NCBI GenBank assembly: GCA_003024785.1
Contig: PUQB01000749.1
Location: forward strand, 41,915 to 105,914
Direction: 5' to 3'
Length of the DNA stretch: 64,000 nt
Source of the DNA: Selaginella tamariscina
Taxonomy: Eukaryota > Streptophyta > Lycopodiopsida > Selaginellales > Selaginellaceae
In this document: positions 45,341-57,889 of the stretch, one piece after another
How the letters are laid out: each line of letters begins with the position of its first letter
Position numbering within the stretch: the first letter of the stretch is position 1
Program-made: the position numbers and the translations under genes
Notes under the pieces: model-generated
Seen by the model: the letters and a program-made list of their open reading frames with translations, nothing else
The model's database searches: none
What the model was told of the DNA's origin: nothing

Positions 45341-46403
45341 ACAAATACATAGTACAACCGTATGTACACAAAATGCTAACACATACATATGTATATCTAT
45401 ATGCATAAACTTGTATGCTAATATATTTAAATTCTAAATTAAAGGTTAAAATAATATAAATAGAAACAAAAACATAGAATTACATAAGAATGTGTTCTTC
45501 CAAACTACTAAGTTTTCTGATATTTATATATATGTTTTTCTATTATGTGACACTTTAATTGATATCATTACAAATATTCATATGTTACAAATGTTATAAA
45601 AAAAAAATTAAATTTAATTGTTTCAATTTCTGCTAGCAAACACCCTTCTGTTCAATATCTGCTGGTTGCCTTGTGGGTTCAATTTTCCATTATATATATA
45701 TTATGGACAAGTCTAGTCATATATATGTTACTACAAAAAATTTTAAGTTTTTGCCAGCATACGAATGTTGTTGGTTAACTTGTGAGTTTTATATTTATTA
45801 TATGCAGTCTAGTCATGGACTTGCGTTATATATGTTTGTATATTATTATATTGCTGATATTTTCTTACTTAAACTAGGTTGAGAGGCAATAAATTCAATG
45901 GGAACTATTGCGAACGTATGAACACCTGATTCAAAATAAAAATTTGATTTTATTAATTAATTATTAATTAATTATTATTTATTATTCAGGTATTACACAG
46001 TTTTTGCTATATGAGATAGCACTTTTACAAGCAGTATTCGACAACAAAGAACAGAACAAGTAGATTTTCATATTTATATATAGCTATATGTAAACTATAT
46101 AGTTACAGATTATCTGTGTGTAAAACGAATATTATGCATGCATCTGCCTATGTAAATGTAACATGTACGTATTCGTATTAGATAAACACACAAGCATACA
46201 CAATATCTATGCAAGTAAATATATACATTTTATTTAGTTTGTCCACTATGTGTAGGCTTACATTTTATATGGTTACGTACTGTTTAGTTTGTGTGTGTGT
46301 GTGTAAATGAATGTTATGTGTACGTACATCGATACATGTAATATTTCACATTATCGTTTGTGTTTGTTAACATATTGTTTTGATAATGTAAAATGTATGT
46401 TAA
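45341..46403. other. AT-rich intergenic with a partial MITE copy
   Basis: 45640-45900 resembles the MITE at 46404-46616 and has its right terminal repeat (AAACTAGGTTGAGAGGCAA) at about 45874-45892. The left end was not identified. No gene is present. Confidence 0.5.
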
Positions 46404-46616
46404 TTGCCTCTCAACCTAGTTTAAAATGCTGTTGATGTGTATATATATGTGTGTGGTGTGGCGCGCGTGTTGGTTGCCTTGTGAGTTTCATTTTCCATTA
46501 AAAAAGGTATATTGCCATATTAGTTTCATATTTATTATAAACAAGTCTACTCAGAGATTTACGTTATATATTATTTATATTACTGAATTTTTCTTAATTA
46601 AACTAGGTTGAGAGCC
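46404..46616. mobile_element. MITE with CTCTCAACCTAGTTTAA terminal inverted repeats
   Basis: The 17-bp inverted ends are at 46408-46424 and 46598-46614, perfectly complementary. TTAA lies on both sides (46400-46403 and 46617-46620), a likely target duplication, either TTAA or the TTA of PIF/Harbinger-type elements. 59075-59320 is a related copy and 45640-45900 a partial one. No coding capacity. Confidence 0.8.
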
Positions 46617-46794
46617 TTAATTCATTAGGAACTTCTGGCAAGTGATAGATTTTTATTTTATTAATTAGTTACTTAATTAACTATTATTTATTTATTTATT
46701 CAAGTAGAGAGCACAAAGGGTAGATTTGATATTATATATATAGCGTATAGTTTATACAGTAAATGTAAACTATATAGTATATATGGACCGTGTA

Positions 46795-47470
46795 AGAAGG
46801 ATGGCAATTTAAGCTTGGTGAAGGACTTGCTTGGTGGTGATAATGTCAAAACAAAGATACTTGATATGGGGTGACACGGTTCTTCATTTGCCAGCACTCT
46901 TTTAAATGAGTTAGGTGATACTGCCAAAGGCGGAATTTGGAACTGATGATCTCCACAATATTGTCCACCAGGAAATAGAGATCAATCCGAGGATATCCCT
47001 CCTGTTCTTTTCCAATCCGATTAGAGCCTATTGTGAAGAACATTGCTGTCGTGCTGGATTGCACATCTTTAGAACCTTCATCTCCTAGGCTCTCTAAGAG
47101 AAACTCCAGAATGCTAACACGACCATTCCTAACAGCTGTATGAAGGATTGTGTTACCATAAATGTCTTTCACGATGAATTTCATAGTCATCACTCAACCT
47201 AGACATTCCCCACCTGTAGCAGCCAAATGAAGAACTGTTCCATCAAACTTATCTGTTTGAAGAATTTCAACTCTGGCTTGATCGCCCAATGTAGAGAGGA
47301 AGATGGATAGCCTTCAAATTACCAATCTTGGCAACGTGATGTAGAACTGTCATGTTTTCATCGTCCCCTCTGAAATCACATCCTCAAGTTATCCAACACT
47401 GTAAGCATCTCCACATCTTTCCTCAAAACAACCGTATGGAGCACTGTGCGGCCAACTGCACTGGTTGAAG
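46795..47470. pseudogene. Ankyrin gene fragments, 5' piece on plus then inverted piece on minus
   Basis: 46795-46935 repeats the start of exon 2 of the ankyrin genes on the plus strand (compare 49975-50150). About 47025-47460 is the same gene on the minus strand (compare 60410-60840 reversed), with DIYGNTILHTAVRNGRVSILEFLL and GRTVLHTVVLRKDVEMLTVL. Together with the F-box piece the block 46940-47700 is an inverted copy of 60110-60840. Confidence 0.8.
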
Positions 47471-47479
47471 GACTTGCTC

Positions 47480-47998
47480 GGTGGTGAAAGGTCAAAACAA
47501 AATATGGAAAACAGGCGTCGTACGACTTCAACGTGGTTATGTTGGTCCTTGCAAGGCTCCCAGTCATCGATTTGATGAGGTTGAGGTGTGTATGTAAGCT
47601 GTGGAGCACTTTGCCGTACGATCCCTGTTTCGTCAAGCTGCACCGCCAGGTAAATTCTTCTAGTTCACCCGTATCTCTGTTTGCTTTTACATCAAGCAAT
47701 CAATGGCAGGAAGTAGATAACCTCAACTTGGCGGGGCTTGATCACGTAATCATCTGTGTAGCTACGCCAACTAAGGTACTTAATAATCAAGTTTTGATTG
47801 TGAATTAACAGAAGCTGATGTTATTTTTAACAGATATTATTCAGGCATTCTGCAATACGTTTAATGAAATCCGGCTCTAAAGTTCCACGTATCGAGCTCG
47901 TTGATGTTGGTCCTTCGCTGGATTTAACAATTAGACGTAATCAGAATCCTGGCGAGGAATTACAGAAGGAAGCATTGAGACTGTCACCAGTCTTCTAA
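47480..47998 (+). pseudogene. Chimeric fragment: F-box exon joined to Brix-domain (Rpf2-like) exons
   Basis: The first part encodes an F-box (SYDFNVVMLVLARLPVIDL then RLRCVCKLWSTLPYDPCFVK, about 47515-47635), the Skp1-binding module of SCF ubiquitin ligases. After 47700 a different protein begins: NLNLAGLDHVIICVATPTK, a GT-AG-like intron 47776-47832, then FRHSAIRLMKSGSKVPRIEL and VDVGPSLDLTIRRNQNPGEE, ending at 47998. The latter matches the Brix-domain end of ribosome-biogenesis factor Rpf2 as known from memory. The intron is kept, so the piece was copied as DNA. Only the F-box half occurs in the second unit (60166-60348, minus). Confidence 0.65.
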
Positions 47999-48034
47999 GA
48001 AGAAGGTATCGTGTGTGTAATTGCCAGGTGGCTC

Positions 48035-48038
<4 letters not shown>

Positions 48039-48066
<28 letters not shown>

Positions 48067-48081
48067 GCACACACACACACA
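48039..48081. repeat. Microsatellite (TC)n-GC-(AC)n
   Basis: CTCTCT run of about 26 bp followed by CGCG and (CA)n. Confidence 0.9.
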
Positions 48082-48089
48082 TACTGTAT

Positions 48090-48512
48090 ATATCTGTGGG
48101 CTAAGTTTATTGAATATATTGCTCCATTTATTTTGAAAAGAAGGAAAAAAGAAATATCAACATTTAATTGAAAAATCAACTAAATTACCGGCTATTAATA
48201 CATACAATGTCATACATATACACTATAAATTACACACATATATGTATACTATACATATACATTCTTACACGGACGTGTTAGATACCACATAAAAAAAATA
48301 GAGTTACTTTAGATAATAATAAAATATGTTTAGTTCGTTTTTCTGCAAGTGTGAATGTTATTGATATCAAAATATAATATCACTTTTAGCTGGATTTACC
48401 CAGACCGTTGATTGGCAAGGGATGCCCTATCTAAGGATATGAGCACATAAACATGCACACGATACACACACACACACCATGTGTGTAATATATATTATAA
48501 TATTATATAGAT

Positions 48513-48551
<39 letters not shown>

Positions 48552-48944
48552 CAATTTACTGCAATCACTCATTCTATAGTGCAACAATGACAAATATTTC
48601 TCTTATTCTATACTGAACTTGTAAATCATTCCTCAAACCACGCCACATCGTGCTTTACAACATTTTATATACGTATTATTTATTAGTTACCAAATATTAT
48701 ATCATTATAGAATAAACATACCATATAAAAGCGAGTATAATTATAATATATCATTGTCCTCCAGTACAGTTTGCCAGCTTTTCACATGGTCCGGTTGGCA
48801 AATTATTTACTAGGATATTCGACAGGGATCCACCAAATATTATTTATTAGATTATAGAATAAACATACCGTATAAAAGCGCGTATAATTATAATATATCA
48901 CTGTGCTTTTCACATGGTCTGGTTTAGTATAATGTTGAAGATTA
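48090..48944. other. Ankyrin-gene upstream region, copy 2, with a (GA)n run
   Basis: It matches about 57480-58300. It contains a GA microsatellite at about 48511-48553 and a local duplication of about 100 bp (GTATAATTATAATATATCA at about 48733 and 48882). No gene is present. Confidence 0.6.
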
Positions 48945-49843
48945 TTCCTAGGATATTGCGCCTGGATCCCACCCAACAGCATTTGTGCAACTGCATTGAA
49001 GAAGAGACGTTATAAAAGTACATTCTGTTAGCATATTCTTCTGACGGAGTTTAGGACTGTCAACGCTGTGTGTATTTTGTTGTGTGGCTCTGACGAACAG
49101 GGGACCGCGCGCTGCACCAAATCTGAGGTACGTTTCGAATGTCTGCAGTTTAGTTCAGTGTTGTTCGCAATGCCGTGGGTTTAAGCAGGTTTTTAGCGGG
49201 ATTAGCTATGTTTAACCGTGTTTAGCGCCGATTCGATCTCCCAAAGGCATTCCTTGATATGATTTGTTCGCATTCGCTCTTCTAGGGCTCTTGATTGATA
49301 TTGCATTGTATAGTGTGCTGTTTTTCATCTATAATCTACTGACTTCTCCGTTGGGTTCTCACCAATATAACGTATCGTATGTAGATATGTGTATGTGTGT
49401 GCGTTTCTAACACCCAAATGGTTTGAAAATGTGTTTTTCTTAACGGAATTGTTAGCTTTGGGTTTCTTTTGCGGGTTAGAAGGAGCTGCGTATGCATTTA
49501 ATGTGTTTACTTTTCGTGTCTATACATGTACGTATATACATAAATGTCTGTTGTACTATGCATTTTTAATGTAGAAGAAGAACAAGAACAGTAGCTTTGA
49601 AATTTATATTTGGACATTCAACAGTGCCTTGACGTTCCGACTGGGAGATTCAGCAGTAGCTTTGAAGTTTAAATTCGGATATAGTCGAGTGTTATAGATA
49701 AGGTAACTAAACTTATTGAAAACTCACATCAAAACTCACATCAGTGATTATCAATAGTTCTCATTGCAACAATTTGTCTCTCATCCAGTGTTTTGCTACA
49801 TTCTCTCGTTCCTTAATTAAGAAGTTGCAAATTCATTAATCAC
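48945..49843 (+). promoter_or_regulatory. Promoter and leader of ankyrin gene 1
   Basis: A TATA box, TATAAAAGTA, lies at 49011-49020 in the conserved block shared with 43341 and 58368. A leader with a possible GT-AG intron (donor GAGGTACGTT near 49129) runs to the ATG at 49844. The start site itself is inferred. Confidence 0.55.
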
Positions 49844-52800
49844 ATGGCGCTGGCAATTCAGAAGGTAATATATCCATAATTTAATTACTCATATGTAACA
49901 TTTATTTATACACTTTTGTTAAGATAATTGACGTATCCACTCTTCAGATGAGTTTGCATTGCACCGTGCAAGTGAGGATGGCAATTTAAGCTTGGTGAAG
50001 GACTTGCTTGGTGGTGATAATGTCAAAACAAAAATACTTAAAAAGGACAGATTGGTTACACGGTTCTTCATGTTGCCAGCACTGCTGATGTTCTGAGGTT
50101 TCTTTTGAATGAGCTAGGTGATACTGCCAAAGACGGAATTTGCGAACCATGATGCACTGGCCGCACAGTGCTCCATACGGTTGTTTTGAGGAAAGATGTG
50201 GAGATGCTTACGGTGTTGATTGACTCTCTGGAGGATCAACTTGAGGATGTGATTTTCAGAGGGGACGATGAAAACATGACAGTTCTACATCATGCTGCCG
50301 AGATTGGTAATTTGAAGGCTATCGAGATCTTCCTCTCTAAATTGGGCGATCAAGCCAAAGATGAAATTCTTCAAACAGATAAGTCTGGTAGAACAGTTCT
50401 TCATTTGGCTGCAAAGGTGGGGATATAGAAGTTTTCAAGGAGATAATGTCTAGGCTGAGCGATGACTATGAAATTCATCGTGAAAGACATTGATGGTAAC
50501 ACAATCCTTCATACAGCTGCTATGAACGGTATGTTAGCATTGTGGAGTTTCTCTTAGAGAGACTAGGAGATGAAGGTTCTAAAGATGCAATCCAGCAGAA
50601 AAACAAGGACGACAGCAATGTTCTTCATGTAGCTGCCTACCATAGAAAGAAGGATGTTCTCTTAGTATTGCTTGGCAAGTTGGCAAGCTTGGAAACGAAG
50701 CAAAGCATGTGATATGTGAGAAGGATTCTGAAGGTGACACAGTGCTTCATTCATTTGTTCGTTATGGTCAGCTTGACATTATCAAGGTTGCGATGACTAA
50801 GCTAGGTCGTCAAGCACCCAATATCATCAAGAGAAAAATAGGCGGAAGAGACATCTTCATGTAGCCGTTATCGTGGTAGCGTTGACATTGTAAATTTAAT
50901 CTTATGGAAGCTAGGTGGACATGCCCGAGATGGAATACTTGAAGAAGACATTTCAGGTAAAACGGTCCTTCATAAAGCAATTGAAAGGCGATGTGGGTGT
51001 ATTCAAACACTCATGGATAAGCTTGGTGACAGAGCAAAGGAAGCGATTCTTAACAAAACACACCTTCTTCGTGCAGCTGTACGTGGCAATAATGACATTT
51101 TTAAAATGTTGATGCTGGAATTGGGTGCTCAAGCGGAGAATGCAATTCGACAGGCAGATGAGAATGGTAACAACCTTCTTCACTTTGCTGTTTTGAGTGT
51201 AGCAACAACATGATCAAGGAGATTGTTGAGCTATGTGGTCCGACCTTCTACTTCAACGCAATCAGAATGCAACACCCATACACGTAGCTGCTGTTTGGTG
51301 GGGGATGACAAACTCAAAAGTTTATTACAGCTAATGAATATCAAGGTGCAAGAAATGAAAGGTATGTTTACTACACTACACCATTTCGAAATGATGCTCA
51401 CAAGATTACTTTACAGATATTCTTGACAAGGGTCGATTGGCTTGTGAATTAGAAAACAAGTATTTGGTGAAGACTTTGCTCTATCAAAATACTGTAGAAG
51501 CTGTCAAAATCAAAGATATTTATGGCACCTGAGAGATTTGTTCCTAGGTAACACTGCTCTTCATGCAGCTGCAATTGGAGGAGATCTTGATATTTTTAAA
51601 CAACTGTTGGATGTGGTTGGTTCATCATGCAACGACGTCAACAAAGTTAAAAATTGGTACGGGCAAACACCTTTGCATTTTGCTGTAGCACAGGATAACT
51701 ATGCTGGTTCAATATTAATTAAGGAGAAAGGTGCTAATCCAGCTCAAGAGGATAATGCAGGCGTGACACCATTGCATTTTGCTGCTCGAAGCGCATCTCA
51801 ACGTGTTTTACGATCATAAGTGATTCACTTGGGACGGACTACAATGTTAACAAGTTAACGGGCTTGGCTGGTCTTAGTCCTTTACATTATGCAGCATGGA
51901 ATGGAAACGAAGAGGCTATTGACTGGTTACTGGGGCAGAAAAGAACAACAAGGACCAAATTGATTTGGAAGTAAAAGACAAAGTGGAAAAATTGGCGCCT
52001 TGTTTGGTCATTCTAGGTCATCCCTGACAACAAGGAACGTTCTTGGGGTATTGAAAGCTTGCTGATTGCCCATATTAGCAAAGGAAAGAATCCATTTACA
52101 GATGACATCCAGAAGTTTCTTGAAGATCATCTGAATCTCGATGGCGAACTTTTGGATCTTGCATGCCAGGAGACGTTGAAAGGAGTCTATGATGGAAAGC
52201 TGAGATTGAGTCCGAGTTTGATTTCATGGTGGCTGCCTATGGTGATGCTACCACATCTTCAAAACTTGCAGATGAGCTACAAAAGGTAACACAAACATTG
52301 TGCAGGAGTTGTTGCATCAATCTCGACCATTGGAATTTGCTGCTATGCGTGCCAATGCTGACGAAAGTAGGGTGGGTGTGGCAGAGAAATTTTGGCAGTA
52401 ATGGAAGAAAATGAGGAGCTTCATAAGCAACTAGAGTCCAGTTTCAACAGAGTGTTGCAGAGTGGGGAAAAAAAGGCTTAGAGTTTGCAAGACTTTGGTG
52501 AAACACATGCGACCGTCTCAGGTACATGACTTATTGCAAGCTGAATTATCTTCTAGAATGATGATGACAACCTGAACTAAAGAAGATAATGGAGGATAAT
52601 CTAAAGAACCTAAGGTCGGTGGATAAGTTCAAGGGTGATTTGGTGCATGATGTACCTCTGGCTTACTGGATGGCACGTCTCCACCGAACTGAAAAAAGGC
52701 AGAAGTACTCCATACATCAACATCAACTGAACAGAAGCTAGAGAGGAGTAGAAACAAGATCCAAAGAGGCCATTCAAGCGAGTCGACAACCAACATCATA

Positions 52801-53880
52801 ACATTCATTAAGGAGCTTACTAGCAAACAAAGAGACAAGCAACAAAGATGTGGTGGTGTTAGAGGGCTATCCCAACAATGTGGGCAACAGCACTGGCCGG
52901 ACAGCTTTACACTGGGCAGTCATCTTTGGTGACAAGGAGATAATCAAGGAGCTTTGTGAGACAAAAGGTGCAAACGGGATGTGGTTGACAAGTTTGGAAA
53001 GCCACCTTACTGGTATGCAACATTGCACTCGATAAATACGATGATATGCTGGACTACCTCAAGTGGGATAAGTACTACGAGAACCTGCAGAGGGATCGGG
53101 ACTGGTACATTGATGCACTCAATGCGATCCTGGTTGGAGCTGCATTGATTGCAACCGTCACATTTTCTGGTGTTTACAGCCCCCACTTCAGTATCCCATG
53201 AGCGACCCCCCCAAATTCAGTTATTAAGTATGTGGCCATCAACAGGGGGGACGTACAGACATTTTGGGTGTTAAACAGCTTGTCCTTCTTTTTTAGCATG
53301 GCTAGTGCTCTGGCTGGGGTCACCGGGTGTTACCGAACGTTGCAGTTTTCGATTTACATTGGTGGAGAATATTAGGAGCTGTTAGTCCGAGCTGCTATCT
53401 TGCTTGTCATCTCCATAATCTTTGTTCTTGCTGCTTTTGCATCGGCTGGCTTGGCGGTGTTACCAAAGGTGTTCAAGCTACAAGCTAACATGATAGTCAC
53501 AACAGTCCTTGGAGGATCCTTTTGCGTATACAGGCTTTGGAAATTTGGCAAGGCTGTTAACGCTCTTACACCTGACAATTTATGGAGACGTCGTGGATCC
53601 ACTCATTCGTCAGCTTTGGTCTGCACTGCAGAAGAACTTCATGGTCGCTACTTTACGATGGAATGGTAAACTAGAGGACAGGATAGAACCAGAACAGTCT
53701 GCAGTGGATCACCCATCATCAAAGCAAGCGCAACTCAATCCGATCCCACATTTTGGATTCGGGGGCTATGTTTCTCGGTACTATCGATGGGACGACGGCT
53801 TGTGGGTGGAACCGTTTGTAAGAAGGAGAGCCGCATCGACATTTCAAATGAGGGTTGAGAGAGGATGTCATAGTGCATAA
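49844..53880 (+). pseudogene. Ankyrin-repeat membrane protein with PGG-type tail, copy 1
   Basis: A tiny first exon (MALAIQK, 49844-49864) and an 83-bp intron (49865-49947) precede a long ankyrin array. Units include GRTVLHTVVLRKDVEMLTVL, NMTVLHHAAEIGNLKAIEIF, GRTVLHLAAK and NTALHAAAIGGDLDIFKQLL. A charged coiled segment lies near 52380-52540. A last ankyrin unit (GRTALHWAVIFGDKEIIKEL, about 52900) is followed by a PGG-like membrane domain, DALNAILVGAALIATVTFSG (about 53115-53175). A further hydrophobic helix is VRAAILLVISIIFVLAAFAS (about 53385-53445), then a basic tail ending at 53880. Plant relatives (ACD6/ITN1 group) act in defence or stress at membranes; that role is family knowledge only. 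Many 1-4 bp indels break the frame, and the exon 1/exon 2 phase also disagrees by one base. Confidence 0.8.
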
Positions 53881-55335
53881 TAAAGTTTAATAAAGATATA
53901 GTAACTGAATATAATTGTTATATATTACATCAACAAGATATTTCTTCGTATAACAAAATGTAATGGTAATTTCTGTCGTACATATTAGTAGCTTATGTAA
54001 ACGGTTTAATTTGATGAACGGTACAATTCTTTGCCCTAAAAAGGGTTGATTAATCATTTATTACAAAGCAATTCAAGAATATACTAGAGTATATATTATA
54101 TTTTATGACATTTATTTATTTGGAAATCATCATAATTATATTAGACTTTTAAATGAATCTTAATTAATATTATGTGTATATATATACATTAAAAGACTCA
54201 CAAAGCTTACAAGATCGATAATCTTATTAATATTTTAATGATTAACAATATTGAAATCGAGTTTACGTCGTAACATAGTTGTTTATTAAATTTATAAATC
54301 AATCTTTGTATATTCATATTAATAAATTTATTATAAATTAAAATTAAGACAAATACAACTATAACAATTTCAACGGGATGTCAACGATATTAATTTAAAT
54401 TTCAAATTTAAAATATAGTTTAAATTTTTTAACTAATGGGATTTTATTTAAAACCACTAATTAAATTTGAAATATTATATTTTATAATTTATACAAATTA
54501 GCAATGTGATTTTAATATATTTAACAATTTATAATTTATATTCTGTTCATACAAATGTAATATGTATAATTATCTAATATAATATTTATAATTAAATATG
54601 CAACATATGGTTTAAAATAAAAAAATCAATTTAACATAATATTTATATTTAAATTATGTAACATATGATTTAAAATATAAAATTAATATATATCAAAATA
54701 ATTATGAAATCAAAATATATTAGTATGTTTCTTACATGTGGCAGAATCATCTACAATAATAATAATATGCTTATAATAACATCGTAATATATATGTAGTA
54801 CAATGTACATTATTAGTAATTTCATGAGCATGTATCTCACACACGCACGGACGCACACACATCCTGCTACACTTATAAAATATCAGTGCCTATATATTAA
54901 ATTACTTATTTATTCATGTGTATCTAAAACATGTAATGAAAAGTGCATGGTTAAAAAAAATATTTTATGTCAATATGTAATTGTTCATACGTACATGCAC
55001 CGTGTATGCGTGCCTATGTTTACATAAAAAAAATTAAAAAATTAAAGAAAATTTCTTTTTGCTAGTTGAATCTCCATGAAATATATTTTACATTGACCAA
55101 ATAGATTAAGATTTCCTTATAGTGAACCTTCTTAATATGATAATTTAATTTTAAAATATTTTTCATGAAGTTTACGATTAAAATTTTAAATCATTGTGTC
55201 AAAACATACATAATTAAATTATTAGAATTTATAACTTTTTTTATACACATAGTTTTTTAACCATGGGGATCGCTATTAAAATCTATTGTCTATTGTGTAT
55301 ATATGCATATCAAAATATAGTTATATAAGATTTAG
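53881..55335. other. AT-rich intergenic spacer, copy 3 of 3
   Basis: The first 200 bp follow the ankyrin stop. 54080-55330 corresponds to 1-1744 and 38741-40440, with a deletion of about 700 bp at about 55097. No gene is present. Confidence 0.75.
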
Positions 55336-57258
55336 TCAATAACATCGTGAAGGACCAACTCAGAACGCAAATAAAGATTTCCCAGGAGTGCCACCAAAAG
55401 GTGCCACGGAATATCCCGACCCAGCAAAAGCACAAGAATGCCCCACAGATAACCCTCCGTACACCGTAGCACCCGTCGTACTCTGCCATACTACCGCCGT
55501 CCGTCATACCGTACACATGACCGTCATGGTCAAACGAGCCAACTAGAAGTACGTCCTTGGTCAAAGTCACTTGGCCGTAAGCACGTTGACCGGTCGTCCA
55601 TAGAATATTTTCACTGCGGAATCTATTGCTACCCAGGCACCTCCAGTGGTATATTCCTGCGAAGGAGTAAGTTGGAATGGGAGTGCCAATGTGTTTGCTA
55701 TGTTCGTGTATATCCTACGGATTGCACCCCTGAAAGGTCCACCTTATAATAATATATTTAAATAAATTAATTAAATAGATTAATCTACTTACTGGTTTCC
55801 AACTGTCCAGTATTCCGATCGTGAGCCCAGATTATACCACTCTTCTGGCCAGTGACAACTATATCTTTATATGGATACGACTGATTTTGGAGAGTAACAA
55901 GCATAGGTGCTTCCCAAGTCATAGTCACGTCTGATAAAAGGGCTCAATACATATACACATGCACGCGTACACACACCTGGACTATTGGGACAATTCGCAG
56001 GCCTAGGCATTTGTGTAACGCATGCCAGAGGGCTGCACCATTTCATTCAAATTCATTGCCACCACTGAAGCTCCCATACCGATTCCGGTATGCAATCTGT
56101 TGCATTTCCCAGGCAGTTTGTACCTCCGGCAGCACCTGTATATTTGCTATACATCTTAACACACACACACACGTACCGTGTAGAGGTTTTTTGTGGCGAT
56201 TTCTTCGTGTATCTATAGAGGGGCTGCTACCCCCAACTGCAGCTCCTGTATATCCACTGTTTTCGGGTACAATCAACGTTCTCCATATTATTCTTACCAG
56301 ATCTGAGATCGAGTTTATGAAAACTACCTTGGAATGTGCAGCATTGTCCCTCTGTGAGCTCCTCTAGACGACACGCCAATGTAGAAAGCACTGCAGTGTA
56401 GGGATCAGGGTTATTTAGGGTTTTTTTGTTCGTTTACCCTTGGTAAGCTGTGGTCAAGTAATGTGGATCAAGTTCATCGGACGTCCATACATGGTGCCCA
56501 TCTAGTCGTTTAGGCTACAACACGGGCAGGCCCCAGAAGTCCAACGAGGACAAGCTCTTGCGCTACTGTTGGCGTTGCCCTAGCCATTGTTCCATTGTAT
56601 CCCGTAATAACTGGTAAACTCGCTCTCCACAGATGAAATCCTTTCAAAACGTACACCAATTAGTACTGTGTGTACGTACACTATACATACACACGGATAT
56701 ATAATTATAACCAAGAGTTTTTATACATGGATATACAAGCACATGTGCATAGTTAAGTTATATAAAGTCATGGACGTTAATAAGATGCAGTAGTGTGTGT
56801 GTGTCTATATATATTAGTGTTAATCGTTTACCTGTTAATACTGAAACTGCAAATACAAAACCGTAGGCTACGGCTACCGTGAGGACGTTGATCTGACGTC
56901 TTGTGCATATCGACGGTTCTCCATCTCCTCCGTGATTGATCCATCTATTCCTCTAAAACAATATATTTATAATTGTGAATAAATATCTGTATGATTTCAT
57001 ATATTTATATATTTAAATTTTTGTTTAGGCATACAAAATGTATATTACATATTACATATTATATATATAACACACACAGTTTTACACGGAATATAAAACC
57101 TAAGGGACACCAGTACACCTAGTAAGATCTCTTACGTACACACAAAATATATATAATCACGCGCGCGCGCGGCGCACACACACCCCGTAGTTGGACTCGA
57201 TCTGTACAAACCATTGCCATATGAAAGTGAGTAACAATAGAATGAACTTCTTCCACAT
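55336..57258 (-). pseudogene. Secreted PQQ-type dehydrogenase-like gene, copy 2, disrupted
   Basis: This is the paralogue of 40806-42944 on the same strand. The first exon (57189-57258) reads MWKKFILLLLTFIWQ followed by WFVQIESNYG, a clear signal peptide, and ends at a GT donor that has become part of a (TG)n/(CG)n run. Recognisable later blocks are NSGYTGAAVGGSSPSIDTRRN (about 56195-56265) and DVLLVGSFDHDGHVYG (about 55515-55565). The WINHGGD exon is shortened (about 56930), and several propeller strands are deleted compared with copy 1. Confidence 0.75.
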
Positions 57259-57653
57259 GCGTTGATGTTTCGGTATTCAAAACACTAGTTCTTCGTCTTT
57301 GGGGCTTACTTTTTCTTCATGGTCATGGCAAGTGTGCAGGCAAATTTCTCATGCTTATAGTTTATGATTTTTAACCATCTTTTCCCTCGTTCTAGGGCTT
57401 TTCACATGTAAATGTAATATATAATATATAAATTATACTTTTATATTTTGTGGTTCAATTATAAAACTTTAGCAATGTGATGTTTATTGAATATATTGCT
57501 CCATTTATTTTGAAAAGGAAAAAAGGAACATCAACATTTAACTGAAAAATCAATAATAATCAATAATAAATTACGGGCTATATACATGCAATGTCATACA
57601 TATACACTATATTTACACACACATGTGTGTATATAATAAAAATGAATAAAAAT
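57259..57653. other. Intergenic between the PQQ and ankyrin promoters
   Basis: It matches about 42945-43250 and 48090-48240. Nothing else was recognised. Confidence 0.5.
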
Positions 57654-57889
57654 GAACGTTGTAACTAAAATGGGAATGTTTATAGTCTTATTTTCTTAAT
57701 AATTAATAATTTTAATTATTTAATTAGCATTTTTTAATATAAAAAATAATTATTAAAATAATATATGTTTAAATTTTTTTTTCTTAAAATGTATATTTAA
57801 AATATTAATGATTAATACGTAAGTATTAATTAAAAATTTATTTTATATTTTCATTTTCATGTATCCTTCTCAATTTAATTACAACGTTC
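57654..57889. mobile_element. MITE with GAACGTTGTAA terminal inverted repeats, private to unit 2
   Basis: The left end GAACGTTGTAACTAAAAT and the right end TTTAATTACAACGTTC are inverted complements over about 16 bp with few mismatches. The inside is almost pure A and T. The matching places in the other copies lack the block. The target duplication is not clear. Confidence 0.7.
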
